A DNA stretch of 59,714 nt from RUG14871 sp045539425 (lineage in GTDB: Bacteria; Bacillota_I; Bacilli_A; Erysipelotrichales; Erysipelotrichaceae). The stretch spans positions 1-59,714 of the forward strand of contig JAZQFH010000048.1 of NCBI GenBank assembly GCA_045539425.1. The letters are read 5' to 3'. The notes beneath the pieces were generated by a model. That model searched no databases. It saw only the letters and a program-made list of their open reading frames with translations, and had not been told where the DNA came from. Below, piece by piece: positions 1-6,857 of the stretch (position 1 is its first letter; every line of letters begins with the position of its first letter). The position numbers and the translations under genes were made by a program.

Positions 1-198
1 TCGCGTTTCGGCTCCCTTGTCAACATCTTTTTTTAACTTTTTTCAAGCTTTTTCCGATGTCCCCTCAGGGCTCTTTCGCTCTACCAGCTGCCTCTCTTCG
101 CTGCAGCTTTTTTATTATACACCTTTGGGGGAGGCTTGCAATAATTATTTTTAGGCAAAATTACATTTATGCACATATGTTAAAAAGACATAAGAAAA

Positions 199-216
199 GC
201 GGGAATGTAATCCCGC
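199..216 (-). terminator. Terminator of the Ntdp-like gene
   Basis: Inverted repeat GCGGGATTACATTCCCGC on the minus strand, directly after the stop codon of the DUF402 gene, followed by a T-rich tract. The remaining bases 1-198 show no convincing gene. Confidence 0.8.
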
Positions 217-753
217 TTACTCTGCGTCTTCCTTCATCTGCACATAGCGACGGTAATACTGATTGATCGTCTCTTCACGGAACGGATCTTCCTTCCGTTT
301 TACCTTCTCAATCAGCTGATTTAGCGTATGATGCAGGATCTCATCGATCTCATCGGAGTACCCCATTTTTCGGCGATGGTATTTGTACTCTTCCTGGTCC
401 AGAATCTGATAGCCGTAATCCGGAGATACCTTCAGATCCAGATCGTAGTCGATATTCTTCAATGCCTCTTCATCATAGACGACGGGAGTGGCGATATTCA
501 CGTAATAGAACACCCCGTTCTTGCGCATCATGGCGATCACATTGAACCACTCCTTATAATATAAAAGATATACAGCGGGTTCCCGGGTGACCCAGCGTCT
601 GCCGTCCGCCTCGATGACCTGCGCTTTATCCGTAATGCAGACGACCTTTTCCTCATCACTCTCCACAACATACCCTTTTGCCCAGGTGCGGTGCAGCGAG
701 CCGTCATGTTTATAACTCTGGATATAGATCTCTTCGTTCACTTTCGGTTTCAT
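217..753 (-). CDS. DUF402 family nucleoside tri-/diphosphatase (YgaC/Ntdp-like)
   Basis: A 178-residue cytosolic protein that closely follows the Bacillus YgaC / staphylococcal Ntdp pattern: SYKHDGSLHRTW near the N-terminus, then DGRRWVTREPAVY, a central WFNVIAM segment and YDLDLKVSPD. Family members hydrolyse nucleoside tri- and diphosphates with a divalent metal; substrate preference cannot be read here. I start at the ATG at 753 (MKPKVNEE). An upstream ATG at 762 overlaps the -10 box TATAAT (761-766) and cannot be the start of the same transcript. The gap from that -10 box to the chosen ATG is 7 bases and there is no SD, so the mRNA is probably leaderless. It is transcribed alone and ends in a terminator. 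Confidence 0.85.
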   Translation of the reverse strand: MKPKVNEEIYIQSYKHDGSLHRTWAKGYVVESDEEKVVCITDKAQVIEADGRRWVTREPAVYLLYYKEWFNVIAMMRKNGVFYYVNIATPVVYDEEALKNIDYDLDLKVSPDYGYQILDQEEYKYHRRKMGYSDEIDEILHHTLNQLIEKVKRKEDPFREETINQYYRRYVQMKEDAE

Positions 754-792
754 GTACACCATTATATTACAAAAGAGAGGAAAGATTAACTG

Positions 793-1290
793 TTATTTCA
801 TCAATGGTTTAACTCTCTCATAGATCAGAGGAACAACGATGAATGCCACGATGGTTGTCGCAAGCATGTACGGTCCGTTATAAGCGATGGATCCCGCCCA
901 CGGAGTATGATAGATGATGACTCCGCTTAACGTGTGTGCCATAAAGCGGATAAATCCGGTGATCACGATTCCCCAGTAAACATATTTGGTATTCGGGAAT
1001 AAGGAAGCAACACCGTAAATACCGAATGCCAGAATGTAGTCTAAGAAGAATGCGAGGAAACCGTCATACCACATGTCGCCTGTCAGATACTGCAGCAAGA
1101 TTGATAAAAGACACACCATGATTCCTTTCACGGCTCCCAGATGGTAGGAGGCAAGTAACAGTGCGATCACACTCAAACCGACACTTCCGCCCTGCGGCAT
1201 TTTCAGAATCGGAATCATGTGAGTGATCACATCCAGCACATAGAACAGTGCAAGATACATGCCCATGTAAACGACGTCTCTAGTTTTCAT
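793..1290 (-). CDS. thiT: Thiamine ECF transporter S component ThiT
   Basis: A 165-residue integral membrane protein with about six hydrophobic segments. It is the substrate-binding subunit of an energy-coupling factor importer for thiamine and should pair with a shared EcfA/EcfA'/EcfT module, which is not in this window. The C-terminal half carries the aromatic and acidic residues typical of ThiT (for example the GDMWYDG and YNGPYM segments). The start at 1290 follows a good SD (GAGGTG) and lies downstream of a TPP riboswitch, which strongly supports thiamine as the substrate. Longer reading-frame extensions run into the riboswitch and are rejected. Confidence 0.9.
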   Translation of the reverse strand: MKTRDVVYMGMYLALFYVLDVITHMIPILKMPQGGSVGLSVIALLLASYHLGAVKGIMVCLLSILLQYLTGDMWYDGFLAFFLDYILAFGIYGVASLFPNTKYVYWGIVITGFIRFMAHTLSGVIIYHTPWAGSIAYNGPYMLATTIVAFIVVPLIYERVKPLMK

Positions 1291-1325
1291 AAAAAAACAC
1301 CTCTTTTCAAAGGCGCAAGGAATAC

Positions 1326-1400
1326 TGAAACTCCCTACGCTAGCCTTACCTAGATCAGGTCCTAAGGGTAAACTCTCAGCCTTTCGGCTCCCCTGTTTCT
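1326..1400 (-). promoter_or_regulatory. TPP riboswitch (THI box) controlling thiT
   Basis: Read on the minus strand this leader shows the conserved TPP aptamer blocks in order: GGGGAGCC, GGCTGAGAG, ACCC, GGACCTGAT and TAGCGTAGGGA. They are closed by a P1 helix GAAAC/GTTTC (about 1396-1400 and 1327-1331). A TATAAT -10 box lies just upstream at about 1406-1411. The thiT SD sits about 25 bases past the aptamer and I see no U-tailed terminator, so control is probably at translation initiation. Confidence 0.95.
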
Positions 1401-1452
1401 GTGTCAATTATATCATTTGTTCTAAAGAATGAAAATATATTATACTTATCGT

Positions 1453-1902
1453 ATGGATTATGAATTATTTGTAAGACAGTTTGAAGCTTTGTTTCTAGAT
1501 GAGACAGATGTGCTCTGCATTCTTTCCAACGCCTCCGCTTTAATCAAGGAATTCTATGAGGAGAAAGTCAACTGGGCCGGTTTCTATCTTCTGGATGAGA
1601 ACGGCGTTCTCAACCTCGGACCATTCCAGGGAAAGGTCGCATGCATGCATCTTTTCCCGAACAAAGGAGTCTGCCAGAAAGCCGTCAGCACCAAAGACAC
1701 GGTAGTTGTGCCAAACGTCCATGAATTTGCGAGTCACATCGCATGCGATTCCGCTTCCAACAGCGAGATCGTCGTGCCGCTGTTTAAAAACGGGGCGGTA
1801 TGGGGTGTTCTGGACATCGATTCCCCGCAGTTCAATACCTTTGGTGAGGAAGACAGGAAAGCTCTGGAAAACATTGCCCGTCAATTGGAAGAAAAGTTAT
1901 GA
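1453..1902 (+). CDS. msrC: Free methionine-(R)-sulfoxide reductase (GAF domain)
   Basis: Reduces free methionine-R-sulfoxide to methionine, a cytosolic antioxidant role. The protein is a single GAF domain with the fRMsr signature GPFQGKVAC, GVCQKA and HIACDSASNSEIVVPL. The three redox cysteines are spaced 10 and 24 residues apart, as in the characterised enzymes. An in-frame ATG eight codons upstream (1429) exists but has no SD. The ATG at 1453 (MDYELF, 149 residues) sits exactly 6 bases after TATACT (1441-1446), so I prefer it as a leaderless start. The last bases overlap the next gene by 4 (ATGA), implying coupled translation. Confidence 0.88.
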   Translation: MDYELFVRQFEALFLDETDVLCILSNASALIKEFYEEKVNWAGFYLLDENGVLNLGPFQGKVACMHLFPNKGVCQKAVSTKDTVVVPNVHEFASHIACDSASNSEIVVPLFKNGAVWGVLDIDSPQFNTFGEEDRKALENIARQLEEKL

Positions 1903-2507
1903 AAAAGATGCAGCTGAAACTTCTTTATGAAGGGACGATTGCGGAGATGCTGGAAAGCGAAGATCTTTTCGGCTGGGATCTGAGCGGCAAAGCAGAGCCG
2001 CTTGTCAATGTGACGCTTGACAGCTGTCACATCAGTGCAACCGATTTTACGGATACGGGATCTTCTTTCAGCTTAGTGGACTGCCTACTGGAGAGCAGCG
2101 ACTTTTCCAATCTGGATTTTACCCGCCAGACATTTTTCCGCACGCACTTTGTGCGCTGCAAGCTGGTCGGTACCGATTTTTCAGGAAGCCGCTTTGTCGA
2201 CTGCCTGTTTGAAGACTGCATCCTCCCCTACAGCAATTTCTCCGAAACCGAATGGAAGGACTGTGAGATCCGTAACTGTGACTGCACGCACTCCTTCTTC
2301 AGTTCCCTGAAACAGAAGAACTTGAAATTCAAGAACGTCACGCTGAGGGAAGCCGAGATGCTGGACTCCGATCTGAAGGATGTCGATATTTCCGACTGCA
2401 CGATTGACGGGGGCCTCTTCAATCCAAAAAGCTTAAACGGCCTGTCCGTCAGCAGAGAACAAGCCGTATCACTTTCAAAACTGTTGGGGTTAGTCGTAAA
2501 GGACTAA
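1899..2507 (+). CDS. Pentapeptide-repeat protein
   Basis: A 202-residue protein whose residues about 40-175 are a run of degenerate A(D/N)LXX-type pentapeptides (for example TDFTD, SDFSN, TDFSG, SNFSE, SDLKD, VDISD), expected to fold as a right-handed quadrilateral beta helix. Some family members mimic DNA and protect gyrase, but nothing here proves that. The start overlaps the stop of the methionine sulfoxide reductase gene by four bases, so the two are co-translated. The 3' end overlaps the convergent EamA gene by four bases. Cysteines are unusually frequent in the repeats (DC, RC, NC). Confidence 0.75.
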   Translation: MKKMQLKLLYEGTIAEMLESEDLFGWDLSGKAEPLVNVTLDSCHISATDFTDTGSSFSLVDCLLESSDFSNLDFTRQTFFRTHFVRCKLVGTDFSGSRFVDCLFEDCILPYSNFSETEWKDCEIRNCDCTHSFFSSLKQKNLKFKNVTLREAEMLDSDLKDVDISDCTIDGGLFNPKSLNGLSVSREQAVSLSKLLGLVVKD

Positions 2508-3367
2508 TCCTTTTTTTCCATCTGGGAAAGAAGCACTGCCCCGAAGACGAGTGCGCACCCGATCACCTCACGCACGCTCAGCGTCTCATGCAGCAATAGG
2601 AATCCGAAAATTGCGCTGAAGACCGACTCCAGACTCATGATGAGTGAAGCCACGGACGGCGCGGTACTCTTCTGTCCCAGAACCTGGAACATCTCCGCAA
2701 TCGCCCCGGAGAAAACGCCGCAGTAGAAAATGGAGAACCAGGAATGAAGTACACCGCTTATTGTGAAGGTCTCTTTCAGCATCATCAGCACAAAGGCGAC
2801 GCATAAGACCGTAAACTGGGAAGCTGCCGTTAAAACGTAGGAATTTGCCTCCTTCCCGAAGCGGTCAATAAAGTCGATCTGCAGCGAGAAGCTCAGTGCC
2901 CCGCCCAGAATGATCATATCACTCGGCTGAATGCTGAAGTTTTCCGTAACGCAGAGGAAGTAATAACCGACCAAGGCAATCAGCAGGGCCAGCCAGACGT
3001 TGGCTGCCAGTTTCTTTTTGCGGAACAGTCCCAGAAGCGGAACAATCAGGATATACATGGCAGTTAAAAAGCCTGCCTTCCCGGCGGAAGTATCCACAAG
3101 CCCCACCTGCTGCAGCACCATGCCCACCGCAAGCGGCAGACCGGTCAGAATTCCGATCCGTACGGAGCGGAAAAACAGCGTGGAGGAACACGGATATTTC
3201 TTTAAGGAAATAAAAAAGATCAGTAACGAACAGAAAGAAGCCAGCAGATAGCGGAAGAACACATAGGTATACGGACCGATCTGATCCATCCCGGTTCTCT
3301 GCGCAATAAACGCTGACCCCCAGATGATTGATGTGATAAAGAGATACAGTACACCTTTATTCTTCAT
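2504..3367 (-). CDS. EamA/DMT-family transporter (10 TM)
   Basis: A 287-residue membrane protein with two tandem EamA repeats, about ten hydrophobic segments. The N-terminal motif WGSAFIAQRTG and the GFLTAMYILIVPLLG segment are typical of this drug/metabolite exporter superfamily. Substrate unknown. It overlaps the acetyltransferase-like gene upstream by 11 bases, so the two form one transcript. No separate SD-promoter unit is visible. Confidence 0.82.
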   Translation of the reverse strand: MKNKGVLYLFITSIIWGSAFIAQRTGMDQIGPYTYVFFRYLLASFCSLLIFFISLKKYPCSSTLFFRSVRIGILTGLPLAVGMVLQQVGLVDTSAGKAGFLTAMYILIVPLLGLFRKKKLAANVWLALLIALVGYYFLCVTENFSIQPSDMIILGGALSFSLQIDFIDRFGKEANSYVLTAASQFTVLCVAFVLMMLKETFTISGVLHSWFSIFYCGVFSGAIAEMFQVLGQKSTAPSVASLIMSLESVFSAIFGFLLLHETLSVREVIGCALVFGAVLLSQMEKKD

Positions 3368-4166
3368 ATCTCTTTCCTTTCAGTTTAGTGCAGAGGAAAT
3401 CGACGGCATCCCGCACCTTGAACAGTCTGCATTCGCAGTCGTGAATCTTCACCACGGATACCGGAATCTTCTGTTCCATCTCATCCGCATACTCCGCAAA
3501 ACACTCGCTGTCGATATCAAGATCCAGATATTTCTTATATACCCGTTTTCCCTGCATCTCCACGGCACCGGCACGGATGATGATTCCTCTGGCCATCGTG
3601 CGGTACTCCGCCAGATGCAATACCGTTGCACTCTCATAGCCGACACCGATCAGAAGGACATATCCGTCCAGATCGTAAAGATGGCTCGTCGGAGAAGCTT
3701 CGCCCAGAGGGAAATGCAGCGGCTGGCGCTCGCAGATGATGCGGGCATATTTGCCCCATGCACCGTAGGCACTGCTTGGCGAGAAGGAAGTAACCACCCC
3801 TTCCCGGCGGCGGAAATTATCGGCGACCGCACCCATTTTCCTAGAGTCGCTCTCCTTGCGGTGATAGGCCGGAAGTGCATCCCGGATCTTCTGATGGAGC
3901 GAATGCTCCGCCCGCGGAGATTTCCATCCGCTCGGATCGGTATTGTCCACATCCTGCAGCGGCATCACTATCGTCCCTTCATAAGAGATCAGATCGATCA
4001 GAACGTCATTGAGCGTCTGGGCACCTCCCACAACATAATCGAGCGCGCTTAAAGAAGAATGAACTTCCACCACCATGCCGGATGTAACTCCGACTCTGGA
4101 AAAGGCTTCTTTCAATTCTTCCCCGGTAACGATCGATGTGATTGTTTTGTGTGCACTGTAAGCCAT
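3357..4166 (-). CDS. AAC(3)/YokD-family N-acetyltransferase
   Basis: A 269-residue protein of the Antibiotic_NAT family (acetyl-CoA-dependent aminoglycoside 3-N-acetyltransferase fold). Visible family features are EVHSSLSALDYVVGGAQ near the N-terminus, IVMPLQD and the GYESATVLHLAEYR block carrying the conserved His and Glu. Many chromosomal members act on unknown amines rather than antibiotics, so resistance is not claimed. The ATG at 4166 follows a good SD (AGGTGG). It precedes and overlaps a DMT exporter gene, suggesting a modify-and-export pair. Base composition matches its neighbours, giving no sign of recent acquisition. Confidence 0.8.
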   Translation of the reverse strand: MAYSAHKTITSIVTGEELKEAFSRVGVTSGMVVEVHSSLSALDYVVGGAQTLNDVLIDLISYEGTIVMPLQDVDNTDPSGWKSPRAEHSLHQKIRDALPAYHRKESDSRKMGAVADNFRRREGVVTSFSPSSAYGAWGKYARIICERQPLHFPLGEASPTSHLYDLDGYVLLIGVGYESATVLHLAEYRTMARGIIIRAGAVEMQGKRVYKKYLDLDIDSECFAEYADEMEQKIPVSVVKIHDCECRLFKVRDAVDFLCTKLKGKRYEE

Positions 4167-4235
4167 AACCCACCTGCCTTATAATCATTATACACATTTT
4201 TATGTTAAGATAAAAAGAAAAGAAAAGGAGTCCAT

Positions 4236-5744
4236 ATGGAGACAAAAGAATACCTGCAGAAATTTGAAGAATATAAAATGAAGATCTCCGCCTATTCCCT
4301 CGCCCTTTCGACCATGTATTTTGACATGCAGACGGTAGCGCCGAAGAAAAGCGGAATCTATCGCAATCCGCGCTTAGCCTACCTTCAGGGAGAGCTCTTT
4401 TCTCTCAATAATTCCGAAGAATTCTTTGACATTCTGACGCATCTTTCCGAAGATGAAGCGATAGACGCGGCAGTGCGGAAAGAAGCGAAGGCATTATTAA
4501 AGAATCTCAGAAAAACACACAATATTCCGAAAGAGGAATATGTCGCCTACAGTGAGCTCAGCCTGAACAGCGAGAACGCCTGGGAAGAAGCCTATCACGC
4601 AAACGACTATTCCATCTTCGAACCGTATCTGAAGAAGATGATTGAAGCGACCGACAATCTGCTCAAATACCGCGACGATTACGGACAGAAATCCAACTAC
4701 GATATCCTGCTGGATGACTATGAACCGGGAATGAACTGTGAGGAATACGATAAGTTCTTCGCTCTGATCAGAGAAGAGCTCGTACCGCTGATCCGCAAAG
4801 TGGTGAGTGCCAAGCAGATTGACACTTCCTTCCTTTATAAGCACTATCCGCGTGAGATCCAGGCCAAAGTCATGAAGCAGTTAATGAACTACATGCGTTT
4901 CGATTTTGACAGCGGAATCTTAAGCGAGAGCCTGCATCCGTTTACCTCTTCCTTCTCCAAATACGATAACCGTATCACGACGAAATATCTGGAAGACAAG
5001 CTGGATTCCTCCATCTTCAGTGTGATCCACGAATCCGGACATGCGACTTACAATGCCCAGGTGGCGGATGAGCTGGCTGATACGTATTTCTTTGACAACA
5101 TGAGCATGGGGATGCACGAAAGCCAGTCGCGCACCTTTGAAAACTATCTCGGAAAAAACCGTGCTTTCTGGGAAATGAACTATTCTCTTCTGACGGATGC
5201 CTATCCGGAGCAGCTGAGAGGCGTCACGCTGGACCAGTTCATGGATGCGATTAACGCCTCCGCCCCTTCGTTAATCCGGACGGAAGCGGACGAACTCACC
5301 TATCCGCTGCACATTCTCATTCGCTATGAAATCGAAAAGGGATTATTCAACCATGAATTCTCTGCCGAACATCTGGATGAGATCTGGAATCAAAAGTATG
5401 AGGAATATCTCGGCATCCGCCCGCAAACGGACAGGGAAGGAATCCTTCAGGACATGCACTGGTCGGACGGTTCCTTCGGCTACTTCCCGACCTACGCTCT
5501 GGGCTCCGCGTATGGCGCGCAGTTCATGCATGCGATGCGCAGGGATCTGGATGTGGAAGACTGCTTGCGCAACAACCGCTTTGATCTGATCAAAGACTGG
5601 CTGAGAGAGCACATCCACAAGTATGGCGGCAGCAATCTTCCGAAGGAACAGATGCTGATTGCGACGGGAGAGCCGTTTGATCCGCATTACTTCATCGACT
5701 ATCTGAAAGAGAAATACACAAAGCTCTATCATCTGGATAAATAA
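4236..5744 (+). CDS. M32-family metallocarboxypeptidase
   Basis: A 502-residue zinc carboxypeptidase of the thermostable carboxypeptidase 1 (Taq) family, removing C-terminal residues from peptides in the cytosol. The zinc motif HESGH occurs in SVIHESGHATYN, followed by an ESQSRTFEN helix supplying the third zinc-ligand glutamate. The C-terminal helix bundle carries DMHWSDGSFGYFPTYALGS, another family hallmark. Length is normal for M32. The ATG follows a strong SD (AAAAGGAG) and the gene ends at a strong bidirectional terminator. Confidence 0.9.
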   Translation: METKEYLQKFEEYKMKISAYSLALSTMYFDMQTVAPKKSGIYRNPRLAYLQGELFSLNNSEEFFDILTHLSEDEAIDAAVRKEAKALLKNLRKTHNIPKEEYVAYSELSLNSENAWEEAYHANDYSIFEPYLKKMIEATDNLLKYRDDYGQKSNYDILLDDYEPGMNCEEYDKFFALIREELVPLIRKVVSAKQIDTSFLYKHYPREIQAKVMKQLMNYMRFDFDSGILSESLHPFTSSFSKYDNRITTKYLEDKLDSSIFSVIHESGHATYNAQVADELADTYFFDNMSMGMHESQSRTFENYLGKNRAFWEMNYSLLTDAYPEQLRGVTLDQFMDAINASAPSLIRTEADELTYPLHILIRYEIEKGLFNHEFSAEHLDEIWNQKYEEYLGIRPQTDREGILQDMHWSDGSFGYFPTYALGSAYGAQFMHAMRRDLDVEDCLRNNRFDLIKDWLREHIHKYGGSNLPKEQMLIATGEPFDPHYFIDYLKEKYTKLYHLDK

Positions 5745-5750
5745 AAAAAG

Positions 5751-5780
5751 ACGGAATCTGTAACATATCACAGATTCCGT
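5751..5780. terminator. Bidirectional terminator between M32 peptidase and PspC gene
   Basis: Perfect 11-bp inverted repeat ACGGAATCTGT / ACAGATTCCGT with T-rich tracts on both sides, serving two convergent genes. Confidence 0.85.
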
Positions 5781-5799
5781 TATTCTTTTGTGTTTCAGC

Positions 5800-6006
5800 T
5801 TAGAACTGATCGTCGTGGAATACTTCCGATTTCTTCGGAAGGATGAATGCGCAGATAAAATACGGGATGATACCGATTCCGTAGCAGAAAGCAAGGATGC
5901 CCCAGACTAAACGGATGAAGATCGGATCAATATTGAAATATTCCGCAATTCCTCCGCAGACACCGAGGATCTTGGCTCCATCTTCAACACGATATAACTT
6001 TTTCAT
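5800..6006 (-). CDS. PspC-domain small membrane protein
   Basis: A 68-residue protein that is essentially one PspC domain: a basic N-terminus with the GVCGGIAEYFNID motif, then one long hydrophobic stretch (about residues 27-58). PspC proteins are linked to envelope-stress responses, but short stand-alone members in Bacillota have no assigned job. An SD (AGGAGG) precedes the ATG. It is monocistronic. Confidence 0.85.
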   Translation of the reverse strand: MKKLYRVEDGAKILGVCGGIAEYFNIDPIFIRLVWGILAFCYGIGIIPYFICAFILPKKSEVFHDDQF

Positions 6007-6107
6007 TCAACTTACCTCCTCTTACAGTACCTATTGTATGACAAATCCGTCACTTTTGTACAGAAATGACACAGATTACCAGAAATAAAGGACAAGTTGC
6101 CTGCTGT

Positions 6108-6629
6108 TTACAGGCGGATGAGTTTTGCCTTATCCAGCGCCAGTAAAAGAAGCGGGATCAGCACCAGCTGAATCACAATTCCCGGAAGCGCCGTCGTAAA
6201 GGCTGCGGCCAGCCATGTCTGTAAGGAATACTGCCCTGCACGGAAGATCAGGCTGTTTAAGATACCGTAAGTGATTCTGCCGGCAAGCATGCCCAGTAAC
6301 AGCACGCAGTAAACGCGGACGATTTTGTTTTCCGTTTTGATCAAACGGAAGAAGATTGCCGTGCAGAAGCCGTAGGCAATCAGCTCACACAGCATACCCG
6401 GAAGTACCGGAAGCGGCGGCATACCGAAAATCAGATGGGAAAGCAGCGGAGTCAGAGCTCCGACAATTGCGCCGAAGAGCGGTCCGCATAAAAAGCCGCT
6501 GACCAGTACCGGAAGATGCATCGGAAGGAAAATGCTGCCCGCATTCGGAATTGCGTGGAACGCCTGCGGTAAAACGACGCCGATGGCCACGCACATGGCG
6601 GCTAATACAATCTGTCTTGTTCTGTTCAT
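6108..6629 (-). CDS. ECF transporter S component, substrate unassigned
   Basis: A 173-residue, roughly six-TM protein of the ECF S-component superfamily. The motif LPMHLPVLVSGFLCGP is followed by a GMPPLPVLPGMLCELIAYG block and a GRITYG loop, a layout seen in vitamin-type S components. The ligand cannot be assigned from sequence. The start at 6629 follows AAGGAG; a slightly upstream ATG lacks this. It has its own strong promoter and a leader of about 130 bases with nested stems that end next to the SD, so it is probably under RNA-level control. Confidence 0.8.
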   Translation of the reverse strand: MNRTRQIVLAAMCVAIGVVLPQAFHAIPNAGSIFLPMHLPVLVSGFLCGPLFGAIVGALTPLLSHLIFGMPPLPVLPGMLCELIAYGFCTAIFFRLIKTENKIVRVYCVLLLGMLAGRITYGILNSLIFRAGQYSLQTWLAAAFTTALPGIVIQLVLIPLLLLALDKAKLIRL

Positions 6630-6636
6630 GTTTTTT

Positions 6637-6760
6637 CTCCTTGAAAACAAACAAAAGGTACTTCTGCCCTCTTCTGAGAACTTCCATACCTTCTGGTTAT
6701 CTTTCTTCTGTCTGTTTGTTTATAGACCCTTCAGAGTCTTGTCAGTGACTTCCTGTCACA
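6637..6760 (-). promoter_or_regulatory. Long structured 5' leader of the ECF S-component gene
   Basis: The predicted transcript start (about 6760) is some 130 bases before the ATG. Two nested perfect stems are visible: 8 bp AAACAAAC/GTTTGTTT (6714-6721 with 6645-6652) and 6 bp AAGGTA/TACCTT (6687-6692 with 6655-6660). The outer stem ends two bases before the SD. There is no U-run. I do not recognise a known riboswitch consensus. Confidence 0.5.
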
Positions 6761-6795
6761 ATGTAAATATTACCTTCTCCCCTTTTTTCTGTCAA
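6745..6795 (-). promoter_or_regulatory. Promoter and palindrome of the ECF S-component gene
   Basis: On the minus strand TTGACA (6790-6795), a 17-base spacer and TAATAT (6767-6772) form a near-consensus sigma-A promoter. A 5-5-5 palindrome GTGAC-N5-GTCAC (6745-6759) covers the expected start site and could be a repressor operator. Confidence 0.65.
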
Positions 6796-6811
6796 CGAAA
6801 ACGCGCAGAAA

Positions 6812-6835
6812 AAGAGCATGATTTCTCATGCTCTT
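6812..6835 (-). terminator. Terminator of the EF-G-like gene
   Basis: Inverted repeat AAGAGCATGA / TCATGCTCTT with a T tail on the minus strand, just past the EF-G-like stop codon. Confidence 0.85.
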
Positions 6836-6857
6836 ATGTAAGTAATTGAATAACGAA

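Noticed and set aside
57..266. 69-codon frame at the left edge
   Set aside because: No SD, no family, and its end overlaps the terminator and the Ntdp-like gene on the other strand.
3324..4052. 242-codon frame opposite the AAC(3)-like gene
   Set aside because: Shadow of a conserved acetyltransferase-fold gene with no SD.
3357..4166. Acquired antibiotic-resistance gene
   Set aside because: Base composition and setting match the chromosome and no mobile element is near; the family has many non-resistance members.
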